The notes below the pieces were generated by a model that saw only the letters and a list, made by a program, of their open reading frames with translations, had not been told where the DNA came from and searched no databases. From Wyeomyia smithii (Eukaryota; Arthropoda; Insecta; Diptera; Culicidae): a stretch of DNA of 64,000 nucleotides. The stretch is from contig NC_073696.1 in NCBI RefSeq assembly GCF_029784165.1, forward strand, positions 189,200,498-189,264,497, given 5' to 3'. A program made the translations under genes and the position numbers. Each line of letters starts with the position of its first letter. The stretch's first letter is position 1. This document shows positions 10,532 through 22,879 of the stretch, in pieces.

Positions 10532-13500
10532 GGGGTTATATCTACCAAAAAAATTTTTTTTTCGCCATTTATTTCTATTAGCCTAAATTATGCTAAAACT
10601 ATCCAAGAATCAAAATCTACATCGCCCAAGTACGGATCTAAACTCAAAGTTCGTTTAAATCAATTTTTACCGAACAACTTTTATAGGTATTCCAAAATCA
10701 CATTTTTCGTTTAATTTGGCGATGCTCGTTTTTCTTTTTATTTCGAGGCTTTGTAAACTAGCAGAAGTTACCTACGATCGTTATCGTGTTTCAAATTTGA
10801 AGTTTAGAGGTCTCTGCATCAAATTTCGACCGTTATAGCGTCTCTACAAAACGTGTTTACTCACAATTTCCCTTTGTTTAGTCGATCAGCCGTTCTCGTT
10901 GTGTACATTCTTTGTTTGAGTTTTTCTATACTTTTTAACTGTGAGTTATATTCAAAAGTACTTAAATATGAGTGACAAGTTTGAGTTTTGCGTGGGATCG
11001 GGCGCCAACTGTGTCAAAATCGCTAAGCATCGCATGTCCGACATCGCGAAAGAGGCTAGGCACAGCCATACATCAGATGACAAAAAGGAAGAAGTGGAAA
11101 ATAAAACCCAGGAAGGACAATTTTACGGCGCAGCGATAGCCTCTCAAACAAATTTGCCCGGGCCCCCACCGTCTAAATCCGGCCCTGGATTAACAACAAC
11201 TAAAGTTATTTGTTTATTGTTTCTCGTCTTCGAATAAAAATCGTACAGACTAATTATAGCTTATTCTAATTTCTAATTCTATTTTTAAAAGCCGTTTTCG
11301 TCATACCCAGTTCATGGAGGTCACTGACATCGTTTTATGCTTTCAGACATGCATTATATGCACTATCACGTCCGTAACTAGCGTAACTAGTTCTTCGGAA
11401 AGGAGAATAATCGTGGGATAACTTCGGAGGGCTCGCGGGGGTACATTAAAATTGATGTGTCTTAACAGTTCTGGACAGTCAATAACATTTTCTATTATGT
11501 CGAAAATAAACGTTCTCTGCAGCTTGATTCGACGGGCTGCGAGAGTTTCAAAATTAAGAAGCATGCAACGCGCGGTGTAGTCAGGTAAATTCACCGGATC
11601 ATTCCACGGTAGTTGGCGTAGAGCATACCGAATGAACTGCTTTTGTATCCGCTCTAATTTCACGGCGTGCGCTAGTTGGTATGGTGCCCAGACTTGAACT
11701 GCATACTCAAGGATGCTCCGAACCAATGCACAGAAGAGGGTTTTTAGAGTGTATACATCAGTGAAATGGCGCGACTGCCTTCGAATGAGTCCGAGCACTG
11801 CAAACGCTTTGGCTGCAATGATTGAGACATGATCATGAAATCGGAGTTTAGAGTCTATTGTGACTCCTAGATCGCGAATAGAAGTGACCCGCTCCAGGAC
11901 GTTACCATCGATGTAATATGTATGGTTTACAGAGTCAGAGCGTCTTGTGAATGAGACAATTTTGCACTTCGCTGCGTTCATTTTCATGCCATTTTGTGAA
12001 CACCATAGCGAGAGTTGATGTCGTCTTGCAAAGCCAGACAGTCCAGAGGTGCCGATACTACTCTATAGAATTTGAGGTCATCAGCAAACATCTGCTTCTG
12101 GGACTTCAGTCTAGTGCATATGTCGTTTACAAACAAGACAAATATAAGCGGACCCAGTACGCTTCCCTGTGGGACACCAGACGTGAGGACGAACTCTTTG
12201 GAACACACGGAGTTCACGCAGACTGAGGCTTTACGGTTAGTGAGGTATGAGTGTAGCCATTCGGTGATGTGCTCTGGAAACCCCATACGTTTAAGTTTTT
12301 CGATGACATAATCGTGTGGTACAACATCAAAAGCCTTAGAGAAATCGACGTAGACAGCATCGACTTGTTTTCTGTTCTCAATTTCAGGAAATAGTGCGTT
12401 TGTATAACACATCAGGTTGGAGGTTGTGGACCTTTGTTGCACAAACCCGTGTTGATATTCTGATATAAGCGGTCGTGCTACTCTATATAGCACGACATGA
12501 ACTAGCGACTCGAATATCTTCGTAAGTGAGCATAGTATTGATATGCCACGATAATTGCTGACGTGGTGAATATTGCCAGTTTTGAGGATCGGTACAATGC
12601 GTGCAGTTTTCCAGACCGTTGGGAAGACCTTCGAAGAGAGCGATAAGTTTAAGAGGCAAGAAACAGGATGAGCCAGTGATGCTGCGCAATTTTTGAGAAG
12701 TAGAGGCGGAAGCCCGTCCGCTCCAGCACCTCTCTAATCGAAAACCTTATTTCTGGTAGACCTATGTCATACAAATTTACACTCTGGAAGCATTCGGGAC
12801 GTATCGCAGGGGACGATGTACTATAGACAATTTGGAAGAAGTCGGAAAATAATTCAACAGCTTCATCAGCCGTATTTGAGGTTTTACTCGCATGTTGTAA
12901 ACTGGACGGTATTTTAGGGCCAGCCTTAAGTGACTTTACATATTTCCAGAAAGTGGCCGGATTTTGCCTTAGGTTTTGTTGTACATTTTGCAAATACGCC
13001 CTGTGGGTATCAGCAAGAAGATTCTTATACGTAGCTTCCATATTCCGAAGCACCCTACGGTTTTCTTGGGTTTTCGACTTGAAGAAGCTTTTTCTCATTT
13101 TCCGAAGCATGTTCCTTAAGTGGCGAAGTTCGGGAGTCCACCAAGACCTGCGAGTTTATGCATGGGGCGCACGACGTACAAGCGGAACATGTGTGTTGAT
13201 TACCTCAAACAGTTTATCATAGAAAGTAGACATATCCAAATCGACGGATTCGTTAACCAGATGCTGTTGCCAGTCGATAGAGGCAAGAGCATTATTCAGC
13301 ACATCAAAATCGCACCGCCTGAAATTTAGCTCCACTTCGGCTGGTCGATCCGCAGCATTTAACACATCGCAACGAGCATCGAGCAATACAACGAATGGTC
13401 TATGATGACAATCAACTGGTAGCAGCGGGTGTGGGGGCTCGTCTACTTCGACTTCATCCGGCATGTTACTGAAGAGCAAGTCCAGCCAGCGCCAATTCAC

Positions 13501-14537
13501 ATTTGTGAGATTGTTCAATTGAACTAAACCACAGGCGAGTAGTGTTTCAGTAAGTACTATCTCTTGTTCAGACGATGCATTACTGGGCAAATAACCGTTC
13601 AGATCCGCGTCACATTGCCATCTTAGGTGTGGGAGGTTGTAGTCCCCTAGCACCATTATAACGTCAGTATTGTCGACCTGATCAGACATTGCCCCGATTG
13701 CTGCAGAGTGAGCAGCGTACACATCAGCACTGGAATTTGGCCGTAAGTATATACAGCAGATGTAAAGTGAGCGACTTGGAAGGTGGACCCTAACAGCAAC
13801 CTGCTCAAGATGGCTACTGTTCGGCAGTGAGATCAAAGCACACCACCACCCCGCGATAGTTCACTGGTACGCTCACTGCGGTCACATCTAAATAAGGAGT
13901 AGTCGGATGACAACTCCGAATCAATGATGTCAGGTCGGAGCCAGGTTTCAGTGAAGACTAGGACATCGTAGTCACAACTGGAAAGCAACAGTCTCAGCTC
14001 GTTTGTTTTGGTACGTAGGCCCCGCACGTTCTGGTAGTACACAATCAGATAGTTTTTTACGGTGGTACTCTGTGATCTGGAAGCGTAGTGCGGATCAGTA
14101 GTGCATGCGGAAGAAACGGAAGTGTACTTGCCGTGAATAACATTTTTATAAACAATCAAAGTCGATTTTTTTTGTCGAAACAGATTTTTTTTTTCAAACC
14201 GTTGCCATTTTGCTAAGAAAAATTCTAAAAATATAATCATGTGTACTTCACTAGCGACACTTATGTAGATAATGAAAAAAATTTTGTTTTGGTTGTAGGT
14301 GGAGTTGGGCACGACTTCTACTGCGCGCCGCGGAACAACTTTTAAAAAAAGCGGTTTACGGCAACCGTTGCACAGCAGCCATTTTGTAACAAAAATAGCA
14401 ATAAAAATATTTTTTCTATTCTGCAAGAGTTGCTCAGTCCAATGATATATAATTCATATACCTTACATCTCAAATGTCCTGTAAAAAAAATCATGAAAAA
14501 AACCTTGCTTTTTTGTGCATTTGGTAGATATAACCCC
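10532..14537. mobile_element. TTAA-flanked element (piggyBac-like MITE ends) enclosing a LINE
   Basis: The left end is GGGGTTATATCTACCA (10532-10547), preceded by TTAA at 10528-10531. The right end is its exact complement (14522-14537), followed by TTAA at 14538-14541. TTAA on both sides is the piggyBac insertion signature. Most of the interior is a decayed LINE on the minus strand, so the original TTAA element was probably a short non-autonomous one that received the LINE. The left arm (10548-11260) contains a 98-codon open frame at 10941-11237 that I do not recognise and do not regard as a gene. Confidence 0.6.
11343..14070 (-). pseudogene. Non-LTR retrotransposon (LINE), endonuclease plus reverse transcriptase, decayed
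   Basis: Reading leftwards, an apurinic-type endonuclease starts near 14070 (YYQNVRGLRTK, FTETWL) and continues after a frameshift near 13835 (VLGDYNLPHLRW). The linker region (13110-12649) is broken by stops. The reverse transcriptase follows (DAVYVDFSKAFDVVPH at about 12350, SGVPQGSVLGPLIF, FADDLKF at about 12075). A C-terminal region (YAVQVWAPYQL, RIQKQFIRYAL) ends at 11343. At least four frame changes separate the pieces. Motif style suggests a Jockey/CR1-group LINE, but the clade is uncertain. No ORF1 is visible. Confidence 0.8.
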
Positions 14538-14541
14538 TTAA

Positions 14542-15189
14542 ACGCATCGGATTCATTCGACATGGAAGTACTTTTTTACTCCACATGGAAGTCGTTCATT
14601 GATCGTATCGTGTGGGCTTATAACGCGGTGTCGAGAATCATATCCGCGAAGAGGTATCCTTCGAGAGCTGGTGTCGCGCAAAGGTTGTAGATCATTCGAA
14701 GGGGAAATTTCAAACCATGACACAAGAGTTTAAATCAGACGTAGTTAAATCTGTTCAATCAAATATTATATGTTCACCAATCTGTGCCCTAGGAGAATTC
14801 ATATTGAGGTAAAACAAAATTCTGTACTTGTATTATCAGATGACAGGCAATAACACCAACACACTTAATTTATCTCGGCAAACTTCCCAACAGCTGATCG
14901 AGCTCGGCGAAGTTTTTAACAAATGTCAGCAATATATTTTGACGAACATTCAGCAAATATATCGATTTACCGTAAACCAGCATGTATTGACATTTTGTTT
15001 GCCGAAGTACTGGAAAGTTCTGCCGAAAACTTGTAGAACATTACGCTGAATTTATCAGCTGTTGAGTTCTCGGCAATAAAATCAAAGTGTGAATGGGTGT
15101 TAATAATAATGTTTGCGATAGAAAGAATAGCATTTCTTAATACCTTATACTCCCTCATGAAAAAAAATGCCGGTACCTCAAGTTTATCT
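14542..15189. repeat. Gene-free; contains a ~215-bp foldback sequence at 14866-15082
   Basis: From 14866 to 15082 the two halves are approximate inverted repeats: TCTCGGCAAACTTCCCAACAGCTGAT on the left is mirrored by the complement near 15045-15080 (TTTATCAGCTGTTGAGTTCTCGGC). This looks like an old foldback MITE without a clear target duplication. The rest shows no feature. Confidence 0.45.
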
Positions 15190-18000
15190 GGTTGGTAAAT
15201 GGTTGGACGCGTATCACCTGAGACCCTATTGTGGTCATTCACCTCTGTCCAGCAACTCCTATCCCAACCTCCACGAGGCGCCGACCGGAATACGAGTAAC
15301 CTTAGCGGAGATCGGATAACCAACCCCGGTGGAAACTTTGGTCGTATGCTGACTGGGAAGGGGGAACGTACGCGGCTGTTTCCCCATGTTAGGGGCGGCG
15401 TACAACAGCTAAATCTAAGACGGCAGCCCCGTCGCGAGACTAGCCATCGCCACCCTAGTAAGGTAGCATGGCAAAAACACTTTACTACGAATAATCAAGA
15501 AGAAGAAACGGACCGGATCAATCAGCAACGACCTAGGCGACGAAAAAAGGACACTAATTAGAAACTCGGAACATGGAACTGTAGATCGCTGAACATCCCG
15601 GGTGGCGACAGGATCCTACTGGATCAGTTGGAACCCCGTCACTTCGGCATCGTAGCGCTACAGGAACTTTGTCGGAAAGGAGAAACTGTACGGAGGATGT
15701 GTGGCCGCAGGGCCCAGTACTACCAGAGCGGCGGCACAACAAATGAGCGGGGTACCGGCTTTATTGTGTTGGGCAAGATGCAAAGTCGTGTGATCAAGTG
15801 GCAGGCGATCAGCGACAGGATGTGTGTATTGAGGATTAAAGGTTGGTTCTACATTTACTCCATCATCAATGTGCACTGCCCGCATGAAGGAAGACCCGAT
15901 GGCGAAAAGGAAGCCTTCTACGCGCAGCTGGAGGACGTCTACGACGGCTGCTCGCAGCGAGACATCAAGATCGTCATTGGGGATATGAACGCTCAAATCG
16001 GAAGGGAAGACTTGTATAAACCGATGATCGGACACGAAAGTCTGCACACCGAAACGAACAACAACGGCCAAAGATGTGTCAACTTTGCAGCTTCCCGAGG
16101 AATGGTAGTCCGAAGTACATTTTTCCCCCGCAAGGACATCCACAAAGCCACTTGGAAATCACCTGACCAACAAACAACGAACCAAATTGACCATGTGCTC
16201 ATCGAAGGACGATTTTTCTCGAACATACGCACCTACCGAGGTGCGGACATTGACTCGGACCACTACTTAGTGGTGGTTTGTATGCGCTCAAAACTGTCGA
16301 CTGTCTACCAGTCATGACAGAGCCGATCCCCGCGGCTCAACATCAAGCAGCTACGGGACCCGCAAGCTGCCGAAGTCTACGCAGCTTCTCTCGAGGATGG
16401 CTGGACCATGATCCGCACGGCCATTAGGGAATCCGCGACAACGACACTAGGAACAGAGGCGCCGAGTGGCAGAAACGACTGGTATGATGGGGAATGCCAG
16501 GCAGCAGTGTCAGAGGAAAACCGGACCTGGGTAAACTACCTTAGGGTAAGGACGAGAGAGAGCCTGGTCAAATACAGACGAGCAAGGAACGACATGACCA
16601 CGATCCTGAGACGTAAAAAGCGCCAGCAAGAGGATCGTGATTATGAAGAGCTAAAAGAGCTGTTCACTGCTAATGAGACGCGAAAGTTCTACGAAAAGGT
16701 TAACCAATCCCGTAAAGGCTACGTGCCGCGAGCCGACTTTTGCAAGGATATGGAAGGTAACCTCATCACGAACGACAGCTAGGTGGTCGACAGGTGGAAG
16801 CAGCACTTCGATGAACATCTGAATGGCGATGCAACAAACAGAAGCGAAACTGGAACGGACCTGGGAGTGCCAGCAGTAGATGACCGGGTATTAGCCCCTG
16901 ATCTCCACGAAATACAAAGGGAGATTGGGAGGCTGAAGAACGACAAAGCCACCGGCAAAGACGGCCTGCCGGGCGAGCTCTACAAACATGGTAAAGTAAC
17001 GTTTGCTAGAGCACTACACTGGGTCATTTCCAAGATCTGGGAAGAGCAAAAACTGCCGGAAGAGTGGATGGAGGGAGTCGTCTGCCTCATCTATAAGAAG
17101 GGCGACAAGCTGGAGTGCTGCAATTATCGTGGCATTACGCTTGTCAACGCTGCATATAAAATACTCTCCCAAGTTATATTCCAACATCTAACAGCTTTAA
17201 CAACGAGGTTCGTGGGACAGTACCAGGTGGGTTTCATGGGAGCCCGCGCAACCACGGACCAATTTTTTTCAATCCGACAGATTTTGCAAAAATGTCGTGA
17301 GTACAACGTGTCCACGCATCACATTTTTATCGACTTCAAGGCAGCCTATGATCAGGGATGCCACATATACAGATTATTCTGTATTTTACAGATTTTTGAA
17401 CTGAAAAAGCAATACAGAATCTGCATTACAGAATTACAGAATATTGCCAAAAATACAGATTTTACAGCTTTTTTTGTTATGAGCATGAACATGATTGACC
17501 GCCCGCGGTTGCTACTCCGTTATTGCCAGATCAACTGTAATTACACAGAGAACCAACAGATGATGCTTGGGACCAACATGCATCCTCAATGTGTAAAAAC
17601 TGGTGACCTTAATCTTTATATTAGGCAATACCAGCGCCGGCCGCATCCGAATGCAGGTCAAAGAAGGAATTTGTACAGGAAAATGTTGACATGATACTCG
17701 CTTATTGGAAGCCGAGAACACCTCTGCACTTCCACGAGAAATCACTGGGATGTTGGAGAAAGGGCAAGGTACATAGCAGGGTTCGTTTTGGTAAACGATG
17801 CGCTGGTTTCGAGTGTCGGGTTCTTTAGAACAAGTATCGCGCGAACAAGTTCATTATATTTTTTCGAACTGAATTTCTATTTTTAACAACAGCTTTTTCC
17901 GTTAACACGCAAGTTCATTAAGCAGACAGTATGTGAGTAGAGAAAGAACGAAAAATAAGCGAACTGGAAATATGATACAGATTTGGAAAAATATACCGAA

Positions 18001-18072
18001 TCCCGACGGGACTTGAACCCGCAATCTCCCTGTCTCCGGCATGGTGTTTTGACCAATTAAACTACGGGGGAC
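18001..18072 (-). other. tRNA-like sequence (tRNA-derived repeat, not a functional tRNA)
   Basis: The minus strand has an A-box-like TAGTTTAATTGG and a perfect B-box-like GGGTTCAAGTCCC with a 5-bp T stem. The D arm (GTTT/AAAC) also pairs. The acceptor stem pairs at only four positions and the residue before the presumed anticodon is C instead of T, so this is a pseudogene or SINE head. A related sequence is at 36487-36536. Confidence 0.5.
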
Positions 18073-18940
18073 GGTGGTACTGTTCCACTATCTATATCGT
18101 ATCACATTCCGCTGTCGACTTATTCTATTGCTCATCCCTAACTACACACACTGCTGTGCAAGCGTTATTTATAGACTGAAAGGAATGTCTCATCACACAC
18201 AGAAGAGTCAGCTGATGCTGATAACTCTTATAGACCTGTGTGATCGAGACCGAGTCAGTCTGCGTCGTGCTTGCAAGTGCGACACAACCACGGAAGGGGC
18301 TCCGTACGGCTAAATTTTGTCGAACTGAATTTCTATTTTTAACAACAATTTTTTTCATTATATCCGCCACGATATTCATAATGCGATTCGAACTTATTCA
18401 GTTTTACAATGTAACACAATGTATTCAGTTTTACAATGTAATAAACCGTACGCAAGGATACTGGACGTTTGATCAAATTGGGACAACTTGAAATGATATG
18501 ATATCTCCTCGTAAAGTGATCCTCTTTACACCGAAATCTATTGCGCGTTGTTGATCTATTTGCAGATAATTCGACCTCATGAAGGTATCGACGCTGAGTC
18601 ACTAGGGGTTCGGTCAACCGGACATTTTCTACCTAACAGATCGACCAACGACGTTTCTTGTACACACTTTGTCTGCTCTAAAAAAAACGATACGATCCCG
18701 CGAAAAACACACCTGAAAAACAGAATATAACAATGTTGCGCGCTTTTTACGAAAACTAACTATGAGTATATTTCTTGCCAAACATCGCGATTATCTGCGT
18801 ACGACGCACGCGATAGATTTTACAGATTATTTTGTTATACGAACGAACTGAAATCAATTTTAAAGGTAGAATTCGATTCGATTTTCAAAGTTTTGTAAAA
18901 AAAACAACATCAGGATTATGTAGGTATCGATAAAGAAGAA

Positions 18941-19340
18941 ATGGAATGTGACTTGAACAAAGCCCGAAAACGGACGTTTCGAAATATTTGTCAGGATTTC
19001 TATTCAAAATTCGTAAAACAAATTGCAAAGAGGTGCGATTTCACCGATCCTGTTATAAAAATGGCAGCTTTAAGTAATCTTAAATCGTTCGTGAAATTGG
19101 AAAATTTAAATGATGTGATAATTCCCCAAATTCGAAACAATAACAATAACGAATTTCGCACGCTTGAAAAAAAAAAACTTTTTGACCGGAAGATTCATTG
19201 AAACAAATGACTTAACTTGGTCTGAGCTGTTGAACACCATTAGGCGGGATGGTAATTTCAAGTTTCTATTACAGATCATTTGTGAGAATTTTTTATATAA
19301 ATCTACACTCTTCGGTTTGTTTAGAACGCATACTTATAAT
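18941..19340 (+). pseudogene. hAT transposase remnant
   Basis: An open frame from 18941 to 19201 encodes NICQDFYSKFVKQIAKRCDF and KMAALSNLKSFVKLE. This pattern resembles the central region of hAT transposases, where a bundle after the catalytic Asp reads roughly FxxxFxxQIxxRF followed by the parental-length segment. It continues in another frame at 19164-19340 (LTWSELLNTIRRDG). The N-terminal BED finger and C-terminal dimer domain are not recognisable. The assignment is supported mainly by the hAT-type borders of the enclosing element. Confidence 0.45.
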
Positions 19341-20875
19341 ATATAATTGAAACCAGAAATTGCATGGCCCCTAAGCTAATGATCTCAATTTTAAAAGCTG
19401 AAAGCTACGTTGCAGAACAAGAAGGAGATTCTAATATAAAATTAACGAAAACTTTAAAAAATTAATTTAACAAAAACCTGTATGAATATCATGTAGAGAA
19501 GAATGAATTTGTTTAAATATGTTCTGCAAGTAAGTTTTTTCCATCCAAGATTCTGAGTTTGCTCAATACAGATTTTTAATACAGATTTTTTGGCCCGAGA
19601 TACAGATATACTGATATTTTCAAAGAAAAATACAGATATAAATGTGGCAACCCTGCCTATGATACAGTTGATCGAGAACAGCTATGGCAGATCATGCACG
19701 AGAACGAGGATGCGTGTCCCGGGGATGCTCTCGAGTCCCTTAGAGTCATGCTGAGGATTGAGACAAGGTGATAGACTCTCTTGTTTGCTTTTTAACACCA
19801 CCCTCGAAGGTGTTTTACGAAGAGCGGGCATCGACACGAGTGGTACGATTTTTACGAAACGGGTTCAGCTTAACGGCTTCGCTGATGACTTCGACATCAT
19901 AGCACGAAACTTTGCGACGGTGGAGGAAACCTATACCAGACTAAAAGCGGAAGCTAAGCGTATTGGACTGCTTATCAATGCGTCGAAAACTAAGTATATG
20001 AAGGGAAGAGGCTCCAAGGAGAACAATGTCAGCCTCCCACCCCAGATCACCGTAGACGGCGATGAGCTTGAGGTGGTAGACGAGTTCGTGTACTTAGGAT
20101 CGCTGTTGACCGCTGACAACAACACCAGTAAGGAGATCCGGAGACGCATTCAAGCGGGAAATCGTGCCTACTTTGCACTTCGTAAGACAATGAGTTCCAA
20201 TAGAGTGCGCCGCCGTATAAAGTTGAAGCTGTACAAAACACTAGTTAGACCGGTAGTCCTCTATGGGCTAGAGACGACAACACTGCTCTCAGAGGACCTC
20301 AACGCCCTTGGAGTTTTCGAACGGAAGGTGCTGCGAACCATCTACGGTGGAGTACAGATTGAAGACGGAGAATGGCGTAGACGCATGAACCATGAGCAGC
20401 ACGCGCAGCTAGGAGAGACCCCCATTGCACATCTGATCAAAGTTAACAGATTGCGATGGGCCGGACACGTCGCAAGGATGCCGGACGACAACCCGGTTAA
20501 AACGACCCTTTTCAGTAACCCCTCCGGCACCAGAAACAGAGGAGCACAGCGTACACGATGGCTTGATCAGATTGAAAGTGACCTACGAGTGATAAGGCGC
20601 CATACAGCCCAGAACCGAGTAGAATGGAGACGACTTCTTGATACAGCACGAGCCACCCCGGCTCTAGCCTGCTAGGTAAGGTAAGGTATGAAGTTTATCT
20701 GAACCAGCAAATAGTCTTAATATTTTTAAACATAGAATCGAGTGAAAGCTGAATATTTACATGCTTTATCGAATAAGGGAACTTGTTCTTGTTCATCTAA
20801 TTAAACACAAAATTTTCACGAACCCAACGAAGAAATGAACAAAATCCGCTTTTATGGAATCTAGATTCGCATCTT

Positions 20876-22259
20876 CAGAGCCGGATTTACGATTGTGGGG
20901 GCCCGGGGCCCAGTTTACAGTGGGGGCCCCAGAATAAAACAAACCCGTTTTTTTATCGTACGAGTTAAAAACACTTATTTGTCATTGGAAAGTTACCAAA
21001 AATTTGCTAGAATTTTTTCTTACGAGTTTTTTTTTGCAGAGAACTTATTGATTGAATAATCAACATTCAGCTCCCTCAGAATATTGTACTCTCAACTTAA
21101 CAATGCTAAGTTTGACAGCCTTTCACTCTTCATAGTCGTACGCAACCTATTTTCAATCAGTTTCATCTTCGATAAAGACCTTTCTCCAGTTGCGTTCGAG
21201 ATCATTAGGCTCAAATAAATAAATGTATGCAACTGCTCGAAATCCGGAATTTTTTTCTTGATATCTGAAAAATAAAAACCTACCGCAATTCGAAAAAAAT
21301 GCGATCCGCAAGCAAAAATTTGCACACAATTTGAGAAAGACTGCGCAAATATAAGGCACGCTGGCAATAATCTATAGAAACTAGGAAAATCTACACACTT
21401 CTGCAGGTCAATAAAATCTGCACACGGACTCTGAAAATCTGCATTTTGCAACGCAAATCTAGTATCCCTGATTCGGACAGGTAAACTTAATTTCGGAATC
21501 AACAGCAATGTATTAAAAAAACTTGTGGATTATTTTCTATCCTGCTTGATCTCCCATGCGCGCTGGATCGATTCAAATGGTGTGTTAATGTCACATCCCT
21601 GTCACGAACGTCATCCCCATACATTTCGCTTGAAGCCGTTTTTCTCTGGCTCTCTGGCTCGATTATACGTCAAAAGGCTGTCAGTGCTTGCGAAACAGCC
21701 GATTAAGCACCGTCCATGCCAGATCAACTGTTGCTGCAAGTGGTGTAAAGAACTGCAGAAAACGAAAAACGATTGTTTTGTTTTGAACGTTTCATGGATT
21801 TTGTGCAGGACATAAATGGTCACGTTCAAACATGTTTCAACATGTTCCGGATAGCCCTACATTCAATATATTTAGAAGCACGCAAAAAATCTGTACAGTA
21901 GCACATGCGGCACAATGAATGGAGCTTATGACCATATTTCTAACAGTAGCGCCATCATCATCGGCGGCGGCTTCATGAAACTGTTGCCATGACATCGGTC
22001 TGGTTAATGTGTGTCATTCCAAGAGAATCGAAGGTGAAATCGTATGGATGTAGTTTTGATATTGGTGCTCGCGAAAAAATAACACTGAAGGAAAGTTTCA
22101 GATTGAAATGGTCTGTTCAAATTTTCTTACTGTAAATTGAACTTTTGATTGAATCTCATTTTTGATAGAGAAAAGAACTTTTTCTCGTTTTGTGGGGGCC
22201 CCAAAAATGTGGGGGCCCGGGGCCCGGGCCCCCTGGGCCCCCCCTTAAATCCGGCTCTG
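20876..22259. mobile_element. hAT element, 1.38 kb internal-deletion derivative
   Basis: It has the exact 8-bp duplication CGCATCTT (20868-20875 and 22260-22267) and inverted ends CAGAGCCGGATTTA / TAAATCCGGCTCTG. Runs of GGGGGCCC are present at both ends. It retains the dimerization-domain end of a transposase on the minus strand, so it derives from an autonomous hAT by deletion. Confidence 0.88.
21092..21260 (-). pseudogene. hAT transposase C-terminal dimerization domain remnant
   Basis: The minus strand encodes GERSLSKMKLIENRLRTTM followed by SERLSNLALLS. This is the recognisable C-terminal hAT dimer motif (A.ERSFSKLK.IK..LRS.M...RL..L). The stop follows at 21092. Upstream the open frame extends to 21508 but has no recognisable RNase-H part. 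It lies within the 20876-22259 element. Confidence 0.75.
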
Positions 22260-22684
22260 CGCATCTTATTAACCACTTTGCAAAATCCTTTCAGCTGGTT
22301 TCGAATTGATAACCTTTGATTATCTTTAACGCAGCAAAAACAGCAATTAGAAGTTAGGATTTGTAAAAATCCAACTCATCGCTTTCTACTATTTTCCACT
22401 TTTCCTCGGTAATTTGGAATGTAAACTTCTTGTAGTAGTGTGATGAATTTGTACACAGTCAGGTTTTTTTTACGCGGATTACTTTTTTCATTAACTCGAA
22501 AACGGTACAAGATATCGACCACATTCCAATCACGTTTCCGCAACTCACAAGTCACAACAGCAACTCATTGCTATTAGCATGTGAGATGGTCACATGTCAT
22601 TGAAGTTACTTCCAAGTTTCCTTGCTCTTCAGAAAGAAAAAAAATATTTCCACAAAAATAATCTACGATATTTTTATAGTAGGT

Positions 22685-22879
22685 TACACTGGGGCGGCTT
22701 TTTACGCGGTTGGTTGTACCGCGTTTCAAAGATTAGATTAGATATACCTATACTAAACTTATTTGATACCGCGTACAAATAATCTTCCGAATCGAGTTAA
22801 AATAATCCGCGTTATTGTAAAAATATCCCGTTTAAAAAAACGCACAAAAACAACCCGCGTGAAAAGCGACCCCGGTGTA
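22685..22879. mobile_element. Short TA-flanked MITE of the ACGCGG family
   Basis: The ends TACACTGGGGCGGCTTTTTA and the complement of TACACCGGGGTCGCTTTTCA match at most positions and continue into ACGCGG. The duplicated target is probably TA. Related ACGCGG/CCGCGT sequence occurs at 4806-5010, 27797-27975 and 28306-28451. No coding capacity. Confidence 0.55.

Larger units (their letters stand above)
17353..19655. mobile_element. hAT element, 2.3 kb, inserted in the RTE reverse transcriptase
   Basis: It is bounded by the exact 8-bp duplication CCTATGAT (17345-17352 and 19656-19663) and by inverted ends CAGGGATGCCACAT / ATGTGGCAACCCTG (13 of 14). The insertion falls immediately after the AYD motif of the RTE reverse transcriptase, and the codons continue on the far side. 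ATACAGATTTT/ACAGATTAT motifs crowd both ends. Inside are a decayed transposase remnant (18941-19340), a tRNA-like sequence, and a 26-bp segment (starting TCGAACTGAATTTC) that occurs twice, at 17865 and 18320, suggesting a further nested repeat. Confidence 0.85.
15190..20690 (+). mobile_element. RTE-clade LINE, near full length, split by a hAT element
   Basis: One frame runs from 15199 through endonuclease and reverse transcriptase and is interrupted only by in-frame stops at 15559, 16315 and 16780. Endonuclease motifs are GTWNCRSLN (about 15570), IVIGDMNAQIG and DSDHYLVV. The linker and reverse transcriptase give RWKQHFDEHLNG, YKKGDKLECCNYRGI and FIDFKAAYD, where a 2.3-kb hAT element enters. 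The frame resumes after it with TVDREQLWQIM, shifts near 19757 to RQGDRLSCLLFN, then reads GFADDFDII and RWAGHVARMP to 20675. The 3' end carries short GTAAG repeats (20675-20690), typical of RTE elements. Wording resembles mosquito RTE/JAM1-like copies; that label is inference. Confidence 0.85.

Noticed and set aside
10941..11237. 98-codon plus-strand frame with a Pro/Gly-rich end
   Set aside because: It lies in the arm of the TTAA-flanked element, has no recognisable domain and no splice context. A chance frame is likelier.
15658..16232. Minus-strand frames opposite the RTE endonuclease
   Set aside because: Shadows of the plus-strand LINE frame; the plus strand carries the recognisable endonuclease motifs.
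18001..18072. Functional tRNA gene
   Set aside because: The acceptor stem pairs at only four positions and the base before the anticodon is not T, so it is treated as a tRNA-derived repeat.
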